Below are positions 23,202 to 33,700 of a stretch of 64,000 nt of DNA, in pieces (the first letter of the stretch is position 1; the number at the start of each line of letters is the position of its first letter). Under the pieces are notes generated by a model that had not been told where the DNA came from, ran no database searches, and was given only the letters and a program-made list of their open reading frames with translations. Origin of the DNA: Galerina marginata. Its lineage: Eukaryota > Basidiomycota > Agaricomycetes > Agaricales > Galerinaceae. A program made the position numbers and the translations under genes. The DNA lies in contig JAECYW010000006.1 in assembly GCA_023014335.1 (NCBI GenBank), positions 2,852,001 through 2,916,000 on the forward strand, in the 5' to 3' direction.

Positions 23202-24045
23202 TTACAAGTTCTTACGTAGTAAAAGAACTTGTTTTCCGGCCTGCATAGCAGGCAGAAATGGTTTCTAACGCAATGGTTGGAAATTCTCCCACTGCTATAG
23301 TGACCCTGCATGGTTTCTGTATCTCAGCCATTACTGGGCCAATTTTGATGATTTTGGTATCAAAAAATTCGTAAAAATCAGGGCTTTCATGTGGCATGTG
23401 TATCCAGGGTTGATTAGGTCATGTGACTTGTTCACACAACCCAAAAAGCGCAAATTTGTGTGAATTTACACTTAAAACAGATTTCAGTGAGCTAAATATG
23501 CTAAAATGTGTTGCCCAGATCAATCTAGAATAATGTACAAATATTTACATATGTTTTGCAATGCTGTCATGGTGTCCAAATCTGGCAAACAGTCAGCTCA
23601 ACTTGGTAAAAATCCGAAAATTGGTGTTAAACTGACTGGATAACCCATAAAAGGCACACCAAACATTGCAAAACATGACCAAATAACATGGAAATAATGT
23701 TCTAGAAGCTTACATAATCAAACTCACAGCAGGACTTTGTGCAATTGCCTTGAAATCAGGTAAGGCACCAAGTTAGACCAAAATATTCTAAGGGATATGT
23801 CATGTGATATGTGTGCACAGACCATCCTTTAGGTAAAAAAAACATCATCTGTATTTTTATTTTATTTTAATGCCTTTAAATCTCCCAATATAGTGTATTT
23901 CAAACAATATTCCGTATTTGGTAAGTCACATAAAGGTGTGACAATACATATGTGACACCATCTTTTAGCCCTGATTTTTCTGATAATTACACACTTTGTT
24001 TCAAGGCAATCTGATACAAACTAAGCGACGTATGAATTAATCTTG
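23202..24045 (-). mobile_element. HLE-L long Helitron-like element
   Basis: 844 bp, minus orientation. Its own 5' end is CAAGATTAATTCATACG and its 3' end is CTTGTAA. The last ~230 bp are the same as in the short family, while the remaining ~600 bp are unrelated to it. There is no coding capacity. With the short copy at 24046-24430 directly 5' of it, it forms a composite inserted between A and T of the older HLE-S 22729-24727. Confidence 0.82.
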
Positions 24046-24430
24046 TTACAAGTTCTTACGTAGTAAAAGAACTTGTTTTCCGGCCTGCATAGCAGGCAGA
24101 AATGGTTTCTAACGCAATGGTTGGAAATTCTCCCACTGCTATAGTGACCCTGCATGGTTTCTGTATCTCAGCCATTACTGGGCCAATTTTTATGATCTTG
24201 GTATCAAAAAATTCGTAAAAATCAGGGCCTTCCTGGTCACATGACCAGGCCGTTTTAGGCTTGTTAGATCCGCCTCATTTTTCTGCTTTTTTTGAGTATA
24301 AGATCATCCTAATAGCTTCAGATCTGAGCGGACTATGCAATATTGACTTATTTAACCTTTATTTATAGTCGGACTCACCTAGAAAGTAAGAACTTGTTTT
24401 TGCCATGCGCAGCAATGGCCTCTGACCAAG
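24046..24430 (-). mobile_element. HLE-S abutting the 5' end of HLE-L
   Basis: 385 bp, same orientation as the long element at 23202-24045 and joined exactly to its 5' end (own orientation GTAA then CAAGATTAAT). Its other flank is T 24431, the continuation of the older HLE-S. Confidence 0.85.
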
Positions 24431-24727
24431 TAATATGTGGTCCGCTCAAATCTGAACGGATTTGGATGATCATATACTCAAAAAAAGCAGAAAAATGAGG
24501 CGTTTCTAACAAGCCTAAAACGGCCTGGTCATGTGACCAGGAAGGCCCTGATTTTTACGAATTTTTTGATACCAAGATCATAAAAATTGGCCCAGTAATG
24601 GCTGAGATACAGAAACCATGCAGGGTCACAGTATGAGTGGGAGAATTTCAAACCATTGCGTTAGAAACCATTTCTGCCTGCTATGCAGGCCGGAAAACAA
24701 GTTCTTTTACTACGTAAGAACTTGTAA
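24431..24727 (+). mobile_element. HLE-S, second part
   Basis: Completes the short element begun at 22729. It includes the internal palindrome CCTGGTCA TG TGACCAGG and ends in the family 3' hairpin and GTAA. It is followed by a 37-bp mini-copy and then the long element 24765-25607. Confidence 0.85.
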
Positions 24728-24764
24728 CAAGATTAATTATTAGAATACAATAAGAAACTTGTAA
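24728..24764 (+). repeat. 37-bp mini-element with HLE-L ends
   Basis: Starts CAAGATTAATTA like the long family's 5' end and ends AAACTTGTAA like its 3' end, with a 19-bp core that also occurs at 2183-2201. It sits exactly between a short and a long copy. It may be an extreme internal deletion or a product of aborted replication. Confidence 0.6.
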
Positions 24765-25607
24765 CAAGATTAATTTATACGTCTCTTAGTTTCTATCGGA
24801 TTGCCTTGAAACAAAGTGTGTAATTATCAAAAAAATCAGGGCTAACAGATGGTGTCACATATGTATTGTCACACCTTTATGTGACTTACCAAATGCGGAA
24901 TATTGTTTGAAATACACTATATTGGGAGATTTAAAGGCATTAAAATAAAATAAAAATACAGATGATGTTTTTTTTACCTAAGGGATGGTCTGTGCACACA
25001 TATCACATGACATATCCCTGAGAATATTTTGGTCTAACTTGGTGCCTCAATTGATTTCAAGGGATTTGCACAAAGTCCTGCTGTGAGTTTGATTATGTAA
25101 GCTTCTAGAACATTATTTCCATGTTATTTGGTCATGTTTTGCAATGTTTGGTGTGCCTTTTATGGGTTATCCAGTCAGTTTAACACCAATTTCCGGATTT
25201 TCACCAAGTTGAGCTGGCTGTTTGCCTGATTTGACACCATGACATCATTGCAAAACATATGTAAATATTTGAACATTATTCTAGATTGGTCTGGGCAACA
25301 CATTCTAGCATATCTAGCTCACTGAAATCTGTTTTAAGTGTAAATTCACACAAATTTGCGCTTTTTGTGTCGTGTGAACAGGTCACATGACCTAATCAAC
25401 CCTGAATACACATGCCACATGAAAGCCCTGATTTTTACGATTTTTTTGATACCAAGATCATCAAAATTGGCCCAGTAATGGCTGAGATACAGAAACCATG
25501 CAGGGTCACTATAGCAGTGGGAGAATTTCAAACGATTGCGTTAGGAATGTTTTCTGCCTGCTATGCAGGCCGGAAAACAAGTTCTTTTACTACGTAAGAA
25601 CTTGTAA
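24765..25607 (+). mobile_element. HLE-L long Helitron-like element
   Basis: 843 bp, CAAGATTAATTTATACG to CTTGTAA, about the same length as 23202-24045. It is followed by T 25608 and Helitron helicase sequence. Internal landmarks shared by all long copies include TCACATGACATATCCCTGAG and GGTCACATGACCTAATCAAC. Confidence 0.85.
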
Positions 25608-25766
25608 TTGATGATATGGTTAGTAAATTTAGTTTGAATACTGAACAAGAGCGTGCATTCCGCATTGTGGCTAATCATGCAACCCTTCATAAAACTGAAC
25701 CTCTTAAAATGTATCTAGGTGGAATGGGTGGAACTGGTAAATCTCAGGTTATTAACACTGTGGTAA
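25608..25766 (+). pseudogene. Helitron PIF1-like helicase fragment
   Basis: In frame from 25610 it reads DDMVSKFSLNTEQERAFRIV and continues to GGMGGTGKSQVINTV. GGMGGTGKS is the Walker A motif of Helitron PIF1-family helicases and FSLN.EQ.RAF is the sequence before it. Only this stretch remains; it is cut by the HLE insertion on the left and by the start of a CACTA-type element near 25755-25766. It is probably the same Helitron as 15334-16360 after large deletions. Confidence 0.8.
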
Positions 25767-26376
25767 CCGCCTAGGTTGGATTTCAACCTATCTCTCAACC
25801 TGCGTCTGGATGTTAAAAAGCGCACCTTTGGTTGATTTTCAACGGGCCCTGGTTGATTTTGAGCTCGGGGTAGGTTGGTGCTAGCTAGGATGCTTTTCAA
25901 TCTAAAATGGACAAAAGCATCCTAATCTCGAAAATGGCCGGCTCTGCTGAATTCTCAACGGGATTTGGTTGATTTCCATCCTAACCGTATTTTGCAGAAT
26001 CAACCGCTCATAGGTTGATTTCCAGCATTCGCCATAGGTTGACTTTCAGATAGCTATAGGATTAGATTCAATGTAGGGATGATTTTATTTCGCTTTTCAG
26101 ACAATAAAATATGACAATTGATATATATTAAAGAATGGTGGGTGCTACGAGGCAAGCAGTAGTTCGTATGAAGGGAAAAAAACAAAGGAATGTGATGGGT
26201 ATATATGCCAGGGCGTCGGGAATGGCACGGGGTAGTTGGATATGTTCGAATTTTGAAGGGTATATGTGCGTGTGTACGCCTGCACGTCGATTGAAGCCTA
26301 GGATTTTGCATTAGGTCATTGTTGACAGCGGCGAATGACGGTGAGAATGCCTTACCCGTGGTTTATCAACCGATCA
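25754..26376. mobile_element. Subterminal region of CACTA element 1
   Basis: CACTGTGGTAACCGCC at about 25754 is a candidate CACTA-type terminus where helicase coding ends. The next ~300 bp contain repeated GGTTGATTTTCAAC-like units in both orientations, the kind of subterminal transposase-binding repeats CACTA elements carry. The matching right end was not found. The 26054-26311 minus frame has no domain. Confidence 0.45.
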
Positions 26377-27522
26377 CTAATCGTCCTCTTCTTCGCTCTC
26401 ATCGATTTCATCCCCCACCTGTTTACTAGTAGTGGCTCCTTCCTCTTCACTTTCCTCGTCTTCCTCGTCGTCCTCGTCATCAGCCGCGGGGGGCTTAGGC
26501 TTGCTCTTCCCTTTCCCTTCGTCTTCACCGACGTCTTTGCCAGCCGTGCCCTTTTAGCAACCGGAGCCCCCGATGAGCCTTGCGACGTGGCCTTCTGTTT
26601 AGCATTCCCCCGTGGCGCGTTGGTTCGTTTAGCAGCATTCCCATTGAGATACCCATACTTATCGTTTACCTGAAGAAAACCTTTCTGCACGGCATAGCTC
26701 TGTTTGTTCTTCATCCACTGCCTGACCATCGCCTCTGTGGCCCAGTCGTTGATGTACCAAGCCATATCTGGGATGGTTTCGCGAACCTAAAGGTAAGTAA
26801 TAGTTGTTAATCACCTCTGTAACTGATTAAACTGACTGACCACCTCGAAGAACTGAGCCTTGTCCCGCACCGGGATTTGTGCCCACTCGAGCTCCCAATT
26901 CAGCTGCGCATTCCCGGCGAGTTCTTTAACGGTGCGCTGCACCAAAATATTGTTTAAATCTGTTCTCAAGCAATGTATAGCCAACACACCAGAATTGCGT
27001 AGTACTTTTCCCTTCTCTTCTTACTTCCACCTAACCCCATCGCGTCCTGGATATTGAAGTCCCCAGTAGGCCGTGGGACCTTGGCCGATTTCTTTGTCTT
27101 GACAGGCCCAGTTGACACGTCGTTGGTTCCTTCTGCTCCACTCGCATCCGCATCCGTGCTTGATGCGGAGTTTTCAAGCTTCTTCATGAGAGCGTCCTTC
27201 TCAGCTTCCACTTTCTTGAGCGCCACTGATTGTTGTTCATGTGTTCGGTGAGTTAGGATTGTTTTTGCTCATAGTAATGTATCAGCTTACCTTGCATCTC
27301 CAGCATCTTCTGGGCCATATCATCAAGGTTGTTAGTCCCGTCAGTCACCTCCCCAAGAGGGCGTCTTCCAGAGGATATTGGTGTTGCAGCCAAAGCCGCG
27401 TGGCCTCGATTCTCTTTGGTACGTGCTTCACTTGCCTCTTTACTGCTGTTTGCCGCTGCTGACTTGTGATTTGGGGTTTTTGGATGATTAGGTTTAGTGC
27501 CAGACTTCCCTGTGTTGTTCAT
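26377..27522 (-). CDS. CACTA-associated accessory protein (basic, coiled-coil)
   Basis: ATG at 27522. A first exon rich in Asn/Lys/Ala ends in DDMAQKMLEMQ. An intron of ~75 bp leads to VALKKVEAEKDALMKKLENS (coiled coil) and a Lys-rich segment, then KELAGNAQLNWELEWAQIPV, an intron of about 57 bp and WYINDWATEAMVRQWMKNK, a pattern I have seen in many agaricomycete hypothetical proteins. The tail is basic then strongly acidic (EEDEESEEE), but reaching it needs a +1 shift near 26560, so the last part may be damaged. It is divergently placed from the Tnp2 gene 190 bp away, suggesting a shared promoter region and a second transposon protein. Confidence 0.6.
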
Positions 27523-27711
27523 TTCTTAAGAAGGAGCAGCGTAGTGGTAGGAGGAAGGAACAAAGAGAGGGATAGCAACCTTCCGGGGGGTTTGTAGCCA
27601 TTGTCCGATTTTTTCCATGCAATTCAACTGCATTCACGTGTGCTGTTATTGTCTGATCTCGCCTTTCCACCTTCACGACATAGAATCCTTAACCAAAAAC
27701 TTCAATCTTCA

Positions 27712-30700
27712 ATGCCTGACATAGCCCATGGGCTCGTCTATTGTCGGTGCTGTAAGCAATTCATTACGCGTAAACGCGAGCGCGAGCATCGTCGGCAAGC
27801 CAGCAATCCTTATAATGTGCCTGAACCATCGCACCGCCGCTTTGCCTTCCTTTCCTCGATTTTTTCAGATGACAACAACGATGACCTACCTGCACTTGCT
27901 GTCGTAGATCCCCTCGAAGATGATTTGCTCCCTGATTCTGAAGAGCCAGATGATGTCGATATTCCTGAAGTGTCCGAAATGGGGTCCAGTGTTGATGATG
28001 TGCCCATGGTTGGGAATGTGAAGCCCAGCGTAAACTCTCCAACCCCAGATCCCGGAAGTGCAAGTGACGAGGAAGGGGTATCTGCCCAACATTGGGGTCG
28101 ACATGCAGCGCGCACATGGGATCCCTCCGACTCTGAAGATTCCGAAGACGAGGAAACTGCCAATGCTGACTCGGTACCACAAGCGGATCCTGTTGCCGAC
28201 GTTGATGAAGAGATTGATGTGGTAGATTGGGATGCGCTTGAACGAGAATGTGGGCTATCTGCATGGGATAAACTTGGAGAGGGTTATGAAGCTGATGCCG
28301 CCGCAATTGGTACGTTTTTGACTCTCAAAACATTACTTCCAACTTACTGGTTACCCGATGAACACAGCAGAAAAATTAGACGACTACGACAGGGCAATTT
28401 GTCGGGCGTTCGCATACAAGTTATCGACCCATACAACTGATGCTGCCTACAAGAAAGCTCCTTTCGCTTTCCACACAAATCCCCCTCTCCCAAAGTTGCA
28501 TGGTCTCCGTTCTTGGGCCACCTTTCTCTCTGGTTTTAAACCTCAAATTTATGACTGCTGTACCAACTCGTGCTGCTGCTTTGTTGGCCCTCACGCTGAC
28601 CTCCAGAAATGCCCGTTTTGCGACGAGGATCGATTTCAAGCCGATGGAAGACCTCGAAAGCGATTCACATACATCCCCATCATTCCGCGATTGAAAGCCT
28701 TCGCGCTCAATTCCAATTTAGCAACAACCATGAAATATCGCGCCCTTTACAAATCGAACGCCAGCATTATCGCAGATGTATTTGACGGATCCCATTATGC
28801 AAACCTACAAAAAACCCGGGTCAAGGTGGATCACAAAGTCTTCGACCACACATATTTTTCGGATCCACAAGATGTCGCGCTTGGACTCTCTTTGGATGGG
28901 TTCGCGCTATTCAACAAGAGGAAAAGCACTGCTTGGCCGATCATTGTTTTTAACTATAACCTTCCTCCCGACATCCGCCCCCACATCGACAATATATTCT
29001 CTTTGGGTGTAATTCCCGGCCCGAAGAAGCCTCACGACTGCGATTCATTTTTGTGGCCTTTCGTTCAGGAACTCTTCCTTCTTGCACAGGGCATTTGTGC
29101 GTTCGACATCCTCACAAAGAGCCTATTTACCTTGCGTGCCTTCTTAATCCTCGTCTTTGGGGATATTCCAGCGGTCTCGATGATCATCCGCATGAAAGGT
29201 CATAATGGGTTTTCTCCGTGTCGTATGTGTGAAATTAAAGGTCTCCGTGTCCCGGGTGTGTGCGCGACGACCCATTATGTACCACTAAATCAGTCTCCAC
29301 ACCCAGATGTCCAGCAAAACCCGAACCGCACTCAGAAGTATGATCCTCGAAACCTACCTCTTCGTACACACGCTTCATACCTGTCTCAAGCCGCCGAGGT
29401 TGACGCAGCTACTACCAATGTCAGCGCGGAGAATCTTGCGAAGAATTATGGTATCAAAGGGCGGCCACTCCTTTCATTTATTCACTCACTCTCTTTCCCT
29501 TGCTGCTTTCCATACGATTTCATGCATTTAATCTGGGAAAACCTCATCAAGAATCTTGTTCTACTCTGGACTGGGGAATTCAAGGGACTTGACGAAGGTA
29601 ATCAATCATATGAATTACCAAAGTCTGTCTGGGATGCCATTGGCGAGGGTACTGCGGCGTTGGGTTCAACAATTCCATCAGCATATGGCAGCCGCGTCCC
29701 GAACGTTGCTCAGGATAAATCAGGATGTACCGCTGATATGTGGTCTTTTTGGACGTTGTACATCGGACCAGTCCTGCTTCGCAACCGGTTTCAAAATGCA
29801 AAATATTATAAACATTTCGTGAAACTAGTCAGCCTTTTGAACACCTGCCTTCAGTTCGAGATCACCAAGTCCAAAATCCAAACGGTCCGAGATGGCTTTA
29901 TCAAATGGGTTAAAGAATATGAAGAGTGAGTGTATTTTTTTGGTATTTAAATCGTGTCTAATCTTTCGGTTAATATTAGCATCTACTACCAACATAATGC
30001 AAGCCGTCTCTCGACTTGCCCGGTGACAATCCACGCTCTCCTTCATATCGCGGATAGCATTGAGTTCTGCGGCCCAGTATGGTGTTATTGGGCATTCCCT
30101 ATGGAGTGCTATTGTAATCGGATAAAGCCCGCCATTCGCAGCCGGAGGTTTCCTTATGCTGCGCTCGATCGCTACGTTCTCAAAGACGCACAGCTTACCC
30201 AGATTAAGGCTTTTTACAATAATTCAGCAGAGCTAGCTCTACGTTCTCCGCGGAATGCCATTCCTCAAGGTGCTCTGGTCAATGAAGCATGTAAGTGGGC
30301 AAAGAGTTTTATTTGGTTCTAAGTTACTAAATTATCTGCAGACCCAACATGTATTCTCTTACCCCCTCGGAAGCCCGCAAGTTCTATTGGAGATCTTGAT
30401 ACAGGAATCCTTAAATCTGTTGCCACCGCTCTTTCTACAAGGTTTGGTATCCCTGTGACGACTATACGCAAACTCCTCGCAGATTCAAAGGTGCAAGAGT
30501 GGGGGAAAGTTCGTCGAGTTGATAGTGAAGAAGGTGACACTATCCAGTCTTTTTCCCTTGGGAGGAAGGCATCCGATAGACGCGATGCAACATTTATCCG
30601 GGTAAGTCATGAATGCCAAGTCCAAGAATGGCTGTTACTTACTGATCCTACATCCGACATTAGTATGAAATGCTGGTAGACAAATTTGCGCACCTTAAGA

Positions 30701-30768
30701 GACGCAAACTTGTCTACGAACCTCAAACATTCTATGGCCAGCTCCAGCATATCTACGTTGTCAGCACT
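27712..30768 (+). pseudogene. Tnp2-type transposase of CACTA element 1, C-terminus cut off
   Basis: Five exons join in frame: 27712-28309, 28371-29925, 29980-30290, 30342-30601, and 30664-30768. All introns are 50-62 bp with GT-AG ends. The protein starts with a Cys2-His finger-like YCRCCKQFITRKREREHRR and an acidic linker. Then comes the Tnp2 core: C/CC cluster CCTNSCCCFVG, LSLDGFALFNKR, PHDCDSFLWPFVQEL and KGHNGFSPCRMC. The last exon is halted after QHIYVVS by the foldback element at 30769. Everything upstream is intact, so the insertion looks recent relative to the gene. It would have bound CACTA ends and catalysed cut-and-paste movement. Confidence 0.85.
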
Positions 30769-33700
30769 TCAGTGACCCACTAAACATAACCTATTAGGTT
30801 GATTAATTCCTGATAGAAAATACAATCTAAAGGAGGCTCTGAAACATTTTTCAGAAACATTTTTGAGCCAAATATTTCTGTAAAATAAATATTTGTTTTC
30901 TCAAATGCAATAATGTTTTTGTGACATCCAGAAATGTTTTGTTCTTAGAAAATATATTTATTGCTGATATGGTGGCAGGGGTCCTTCCACTAAAATATTT
31001 TCTGGGCATTTCTATAAAAAATTATCTATACAATATAGATTTATCAATATTGTACTGTATGTAAGATTAGTTTCAAATGTAAAGTAGATATATGAGTAGA
31101 TAAGCAAGTAATTAAATATACTGATATTCAAAAATATTATAAATTGAAAAAAAAAAAAAATCTAAATAATGAAAATTCCCAAATCAGATTGACCATCAAA
31201 TGATTTGACCAGTTACAAAATGCAATAGGAATGGTTCATATATACTGCATTATATAGGGGTGAAAAAAATAGATGTTTTATAAAATATCAAAATGTTAAA
31301 AATGTTAAAATAGTGAAAACTGAGCAATTTAAAGAGTAATATCTCTTAATTTTAACATCATCTTGTAGCTCTGAATTTTCTTGATTTTCTGATATTTAAA
31401 TCAGGGCAATTGGATAAAAACTGAGCAAGTTATAGTCAAATTACATTTCAAAAAAGAAGCGTTCAAAAGTGTATTCTGTGTTTTTCTTGGCAAGTAAGGC
31501 ACCAAGTCACATGATACTAACAGATTCCAGATCAGAAAAAATAGTTCTATGTTTTCTATTAATAGACCTTGACCTGAAAATGCCTTTTTTGAAACTAGTT
31601 CTATTTATAGATCAGACTCAAATTTATGAACTATTTTTATACTCTTGCTCTGATCTAAGCTGTTTCTATTAATAGATTAATGCTTAGACCTTCTGTGTAA
31701 TAATCTCTTTATAAACTATTTTTAGACACCAAATACAACTTCAAATTTTGACACTGTTTCTATTTATAGATGAGCCTTTTAGAAACTATTTTTAGACACC
31801 AATTATCAATTCCAAATTTTATCAATGTTTCTATTTATAACTTATTAAATAGGTATATAAACTTAATGCAGTTCTATTTTTAGAACTGTGTCTATTTTTA
31901 AAACTAAGATCTTGAAATATTTTAGAATTCTTTCTATTTTTAGCTGGACCCTGAAATTCTTTTTTGGGAACTATTTCTATTTATAGTCTTATCAGCTATT
32001 TTTAGAACAAGTCTTGTTTTGCCCATATCTCACTGAGAAATGTAAATATTAATATGATATAAATTGTAAAATAATTTAAAAATATCTTACTTTCTTTTGA
32101 GATGCTCTTTCCTTTTTGGGAAATTTTCCCATCTGCCAAATCTGGTTTCAAGAAGCCTGATAACGATTTTGATGCAGCTTATATCTCAATAAGGAATAAG
32201 GATAAAATTATAATTTAAATAGATTTGAAATTGCCTTGATGAGTAGTACAACTTTTGTTATCAGCACAGCCACATCCAATCACTTTTGGAAATTCATTTT
32301 TATTTGATTAATTTCTCAGTTATTCAGACTATCTATATTTGGATATGACTATACATTTAAAATTTATCTATATTTAAGCCAATGTAAGGGTTTTCTTTCT
32401 GCTTGTGGCTGTGCCCTTATTTCCACTCATTGTGCTCTACTTCTGCTATTGTCACTGTCATATACCCAAGTACACTTTACATTTTATGTCTGATGAAGTG
32501 GCCAACAGAAGCTGAGAGTGTCCGGAGCTAGTTGTGGGCTTGGACAATGCTGGTGGAAAATGATGATGAACTAGCTACAAACATGTGAATGTCTATGAAG
32601 GGTCAGGTGATTGTGTCTGAAGGGCTGAGATGCCAAGTCTAATTTTGACCTCGCACTGGTTTGGACTGTAAATCAAGGATCATTGGTAGGAGCCAATTTG
32701 AAGGGCAGAGAGATATATCATGCTCACCAGGTATCAAAAATCATTAGTAGGAGGCAACCAAGGGTTTTTGATACTGAGGGCTGAATGATATATTGTGCAT
32801 GTTTTACCTGCATCTATATGTATGCAGGTCAGAGCATGGTGGTCGAAGCATAGTGCGAGACTATAGCTTCACTGGCCAATCTGGGACAACAGCCAAGATA
32901 GAGACCTGAGTGCAAGGAGAGCGCGTGCAGAGTGTACACATTGTGGTTGTTAGTGTGCCAGCAAATGAAATGGATGTGTTGATACAGAACACATACCTCA
33001 GTGAGATTAGACTTATGTAAACAGACTTTAAACCCGACCAACACTCTACTGATTACACAAGATATGCCTCTCTTACCTCCACTTGTAGCTGTGCCCTCTT
33101 GGCAAGGTATTATCCCAAGGACTGGCAAGACAAGTTGTAGGTTGGTCAGAAACCACACTGAAACCAGTTACACCAATAAGCAGAATAACTGAACAATTGA
33201 TAGATAGTTCAGTCACTTGATTCTATATATGGTAGTAATTCTGATCTGTAGGTATAGCACAAAATGTATGACCAGGATTACGGCGAGATTAAGGAGCATT
33301 TGATGGTGTTGAAATTCAATTCAATTACATCAGCCAGAGATTATATTCCAAGATCAAGGATTCAATCTTAGCAAAACTCACTAAACACATATAGTCTAGA
33401 CTATCAGGCTAAATTGAAAGAATATAAAAGAGCATATACTTGCACTGGTAGATTTATTTTATGTTAAATTTCATTAAGTTATAGCATATTCAACTGTTTG
33501 AGGTGCCTTAAATAGCAAACTGATCAATCAATGCTTTATTTAAATAAATGCAATTTCCAAAAGTGATTGGATGTGGCTGTGCTAGTAACAAAAGTTGTAC
33601 TACTCATCAAAGCAATTTCAAATCTATTTAAATCATAATTTTATCCTTATTCCTTATTGAGATATAGGTTGCATCAAAATCTTTATCAGGCTTCTTGAAA

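Noticed and set aside
22817..25607. Classifying the Helitron-like copies as ordinary TIR MITEs because ACAAGTTCTTAC appears inverted at both sides
   Set aside because: The repeat is 30 bp inside at one end and terminal at the other, and three reconstructed empty sites show A^T insertion without target duplication, unlike cut-and-paste TIR elements.
32829..33158. 109-codon minus-strand frame in the centre of the foldback element
   Set aside because: No domain, mixed Cys/His composition and no start or intron evidence; a chance frame is more likely.
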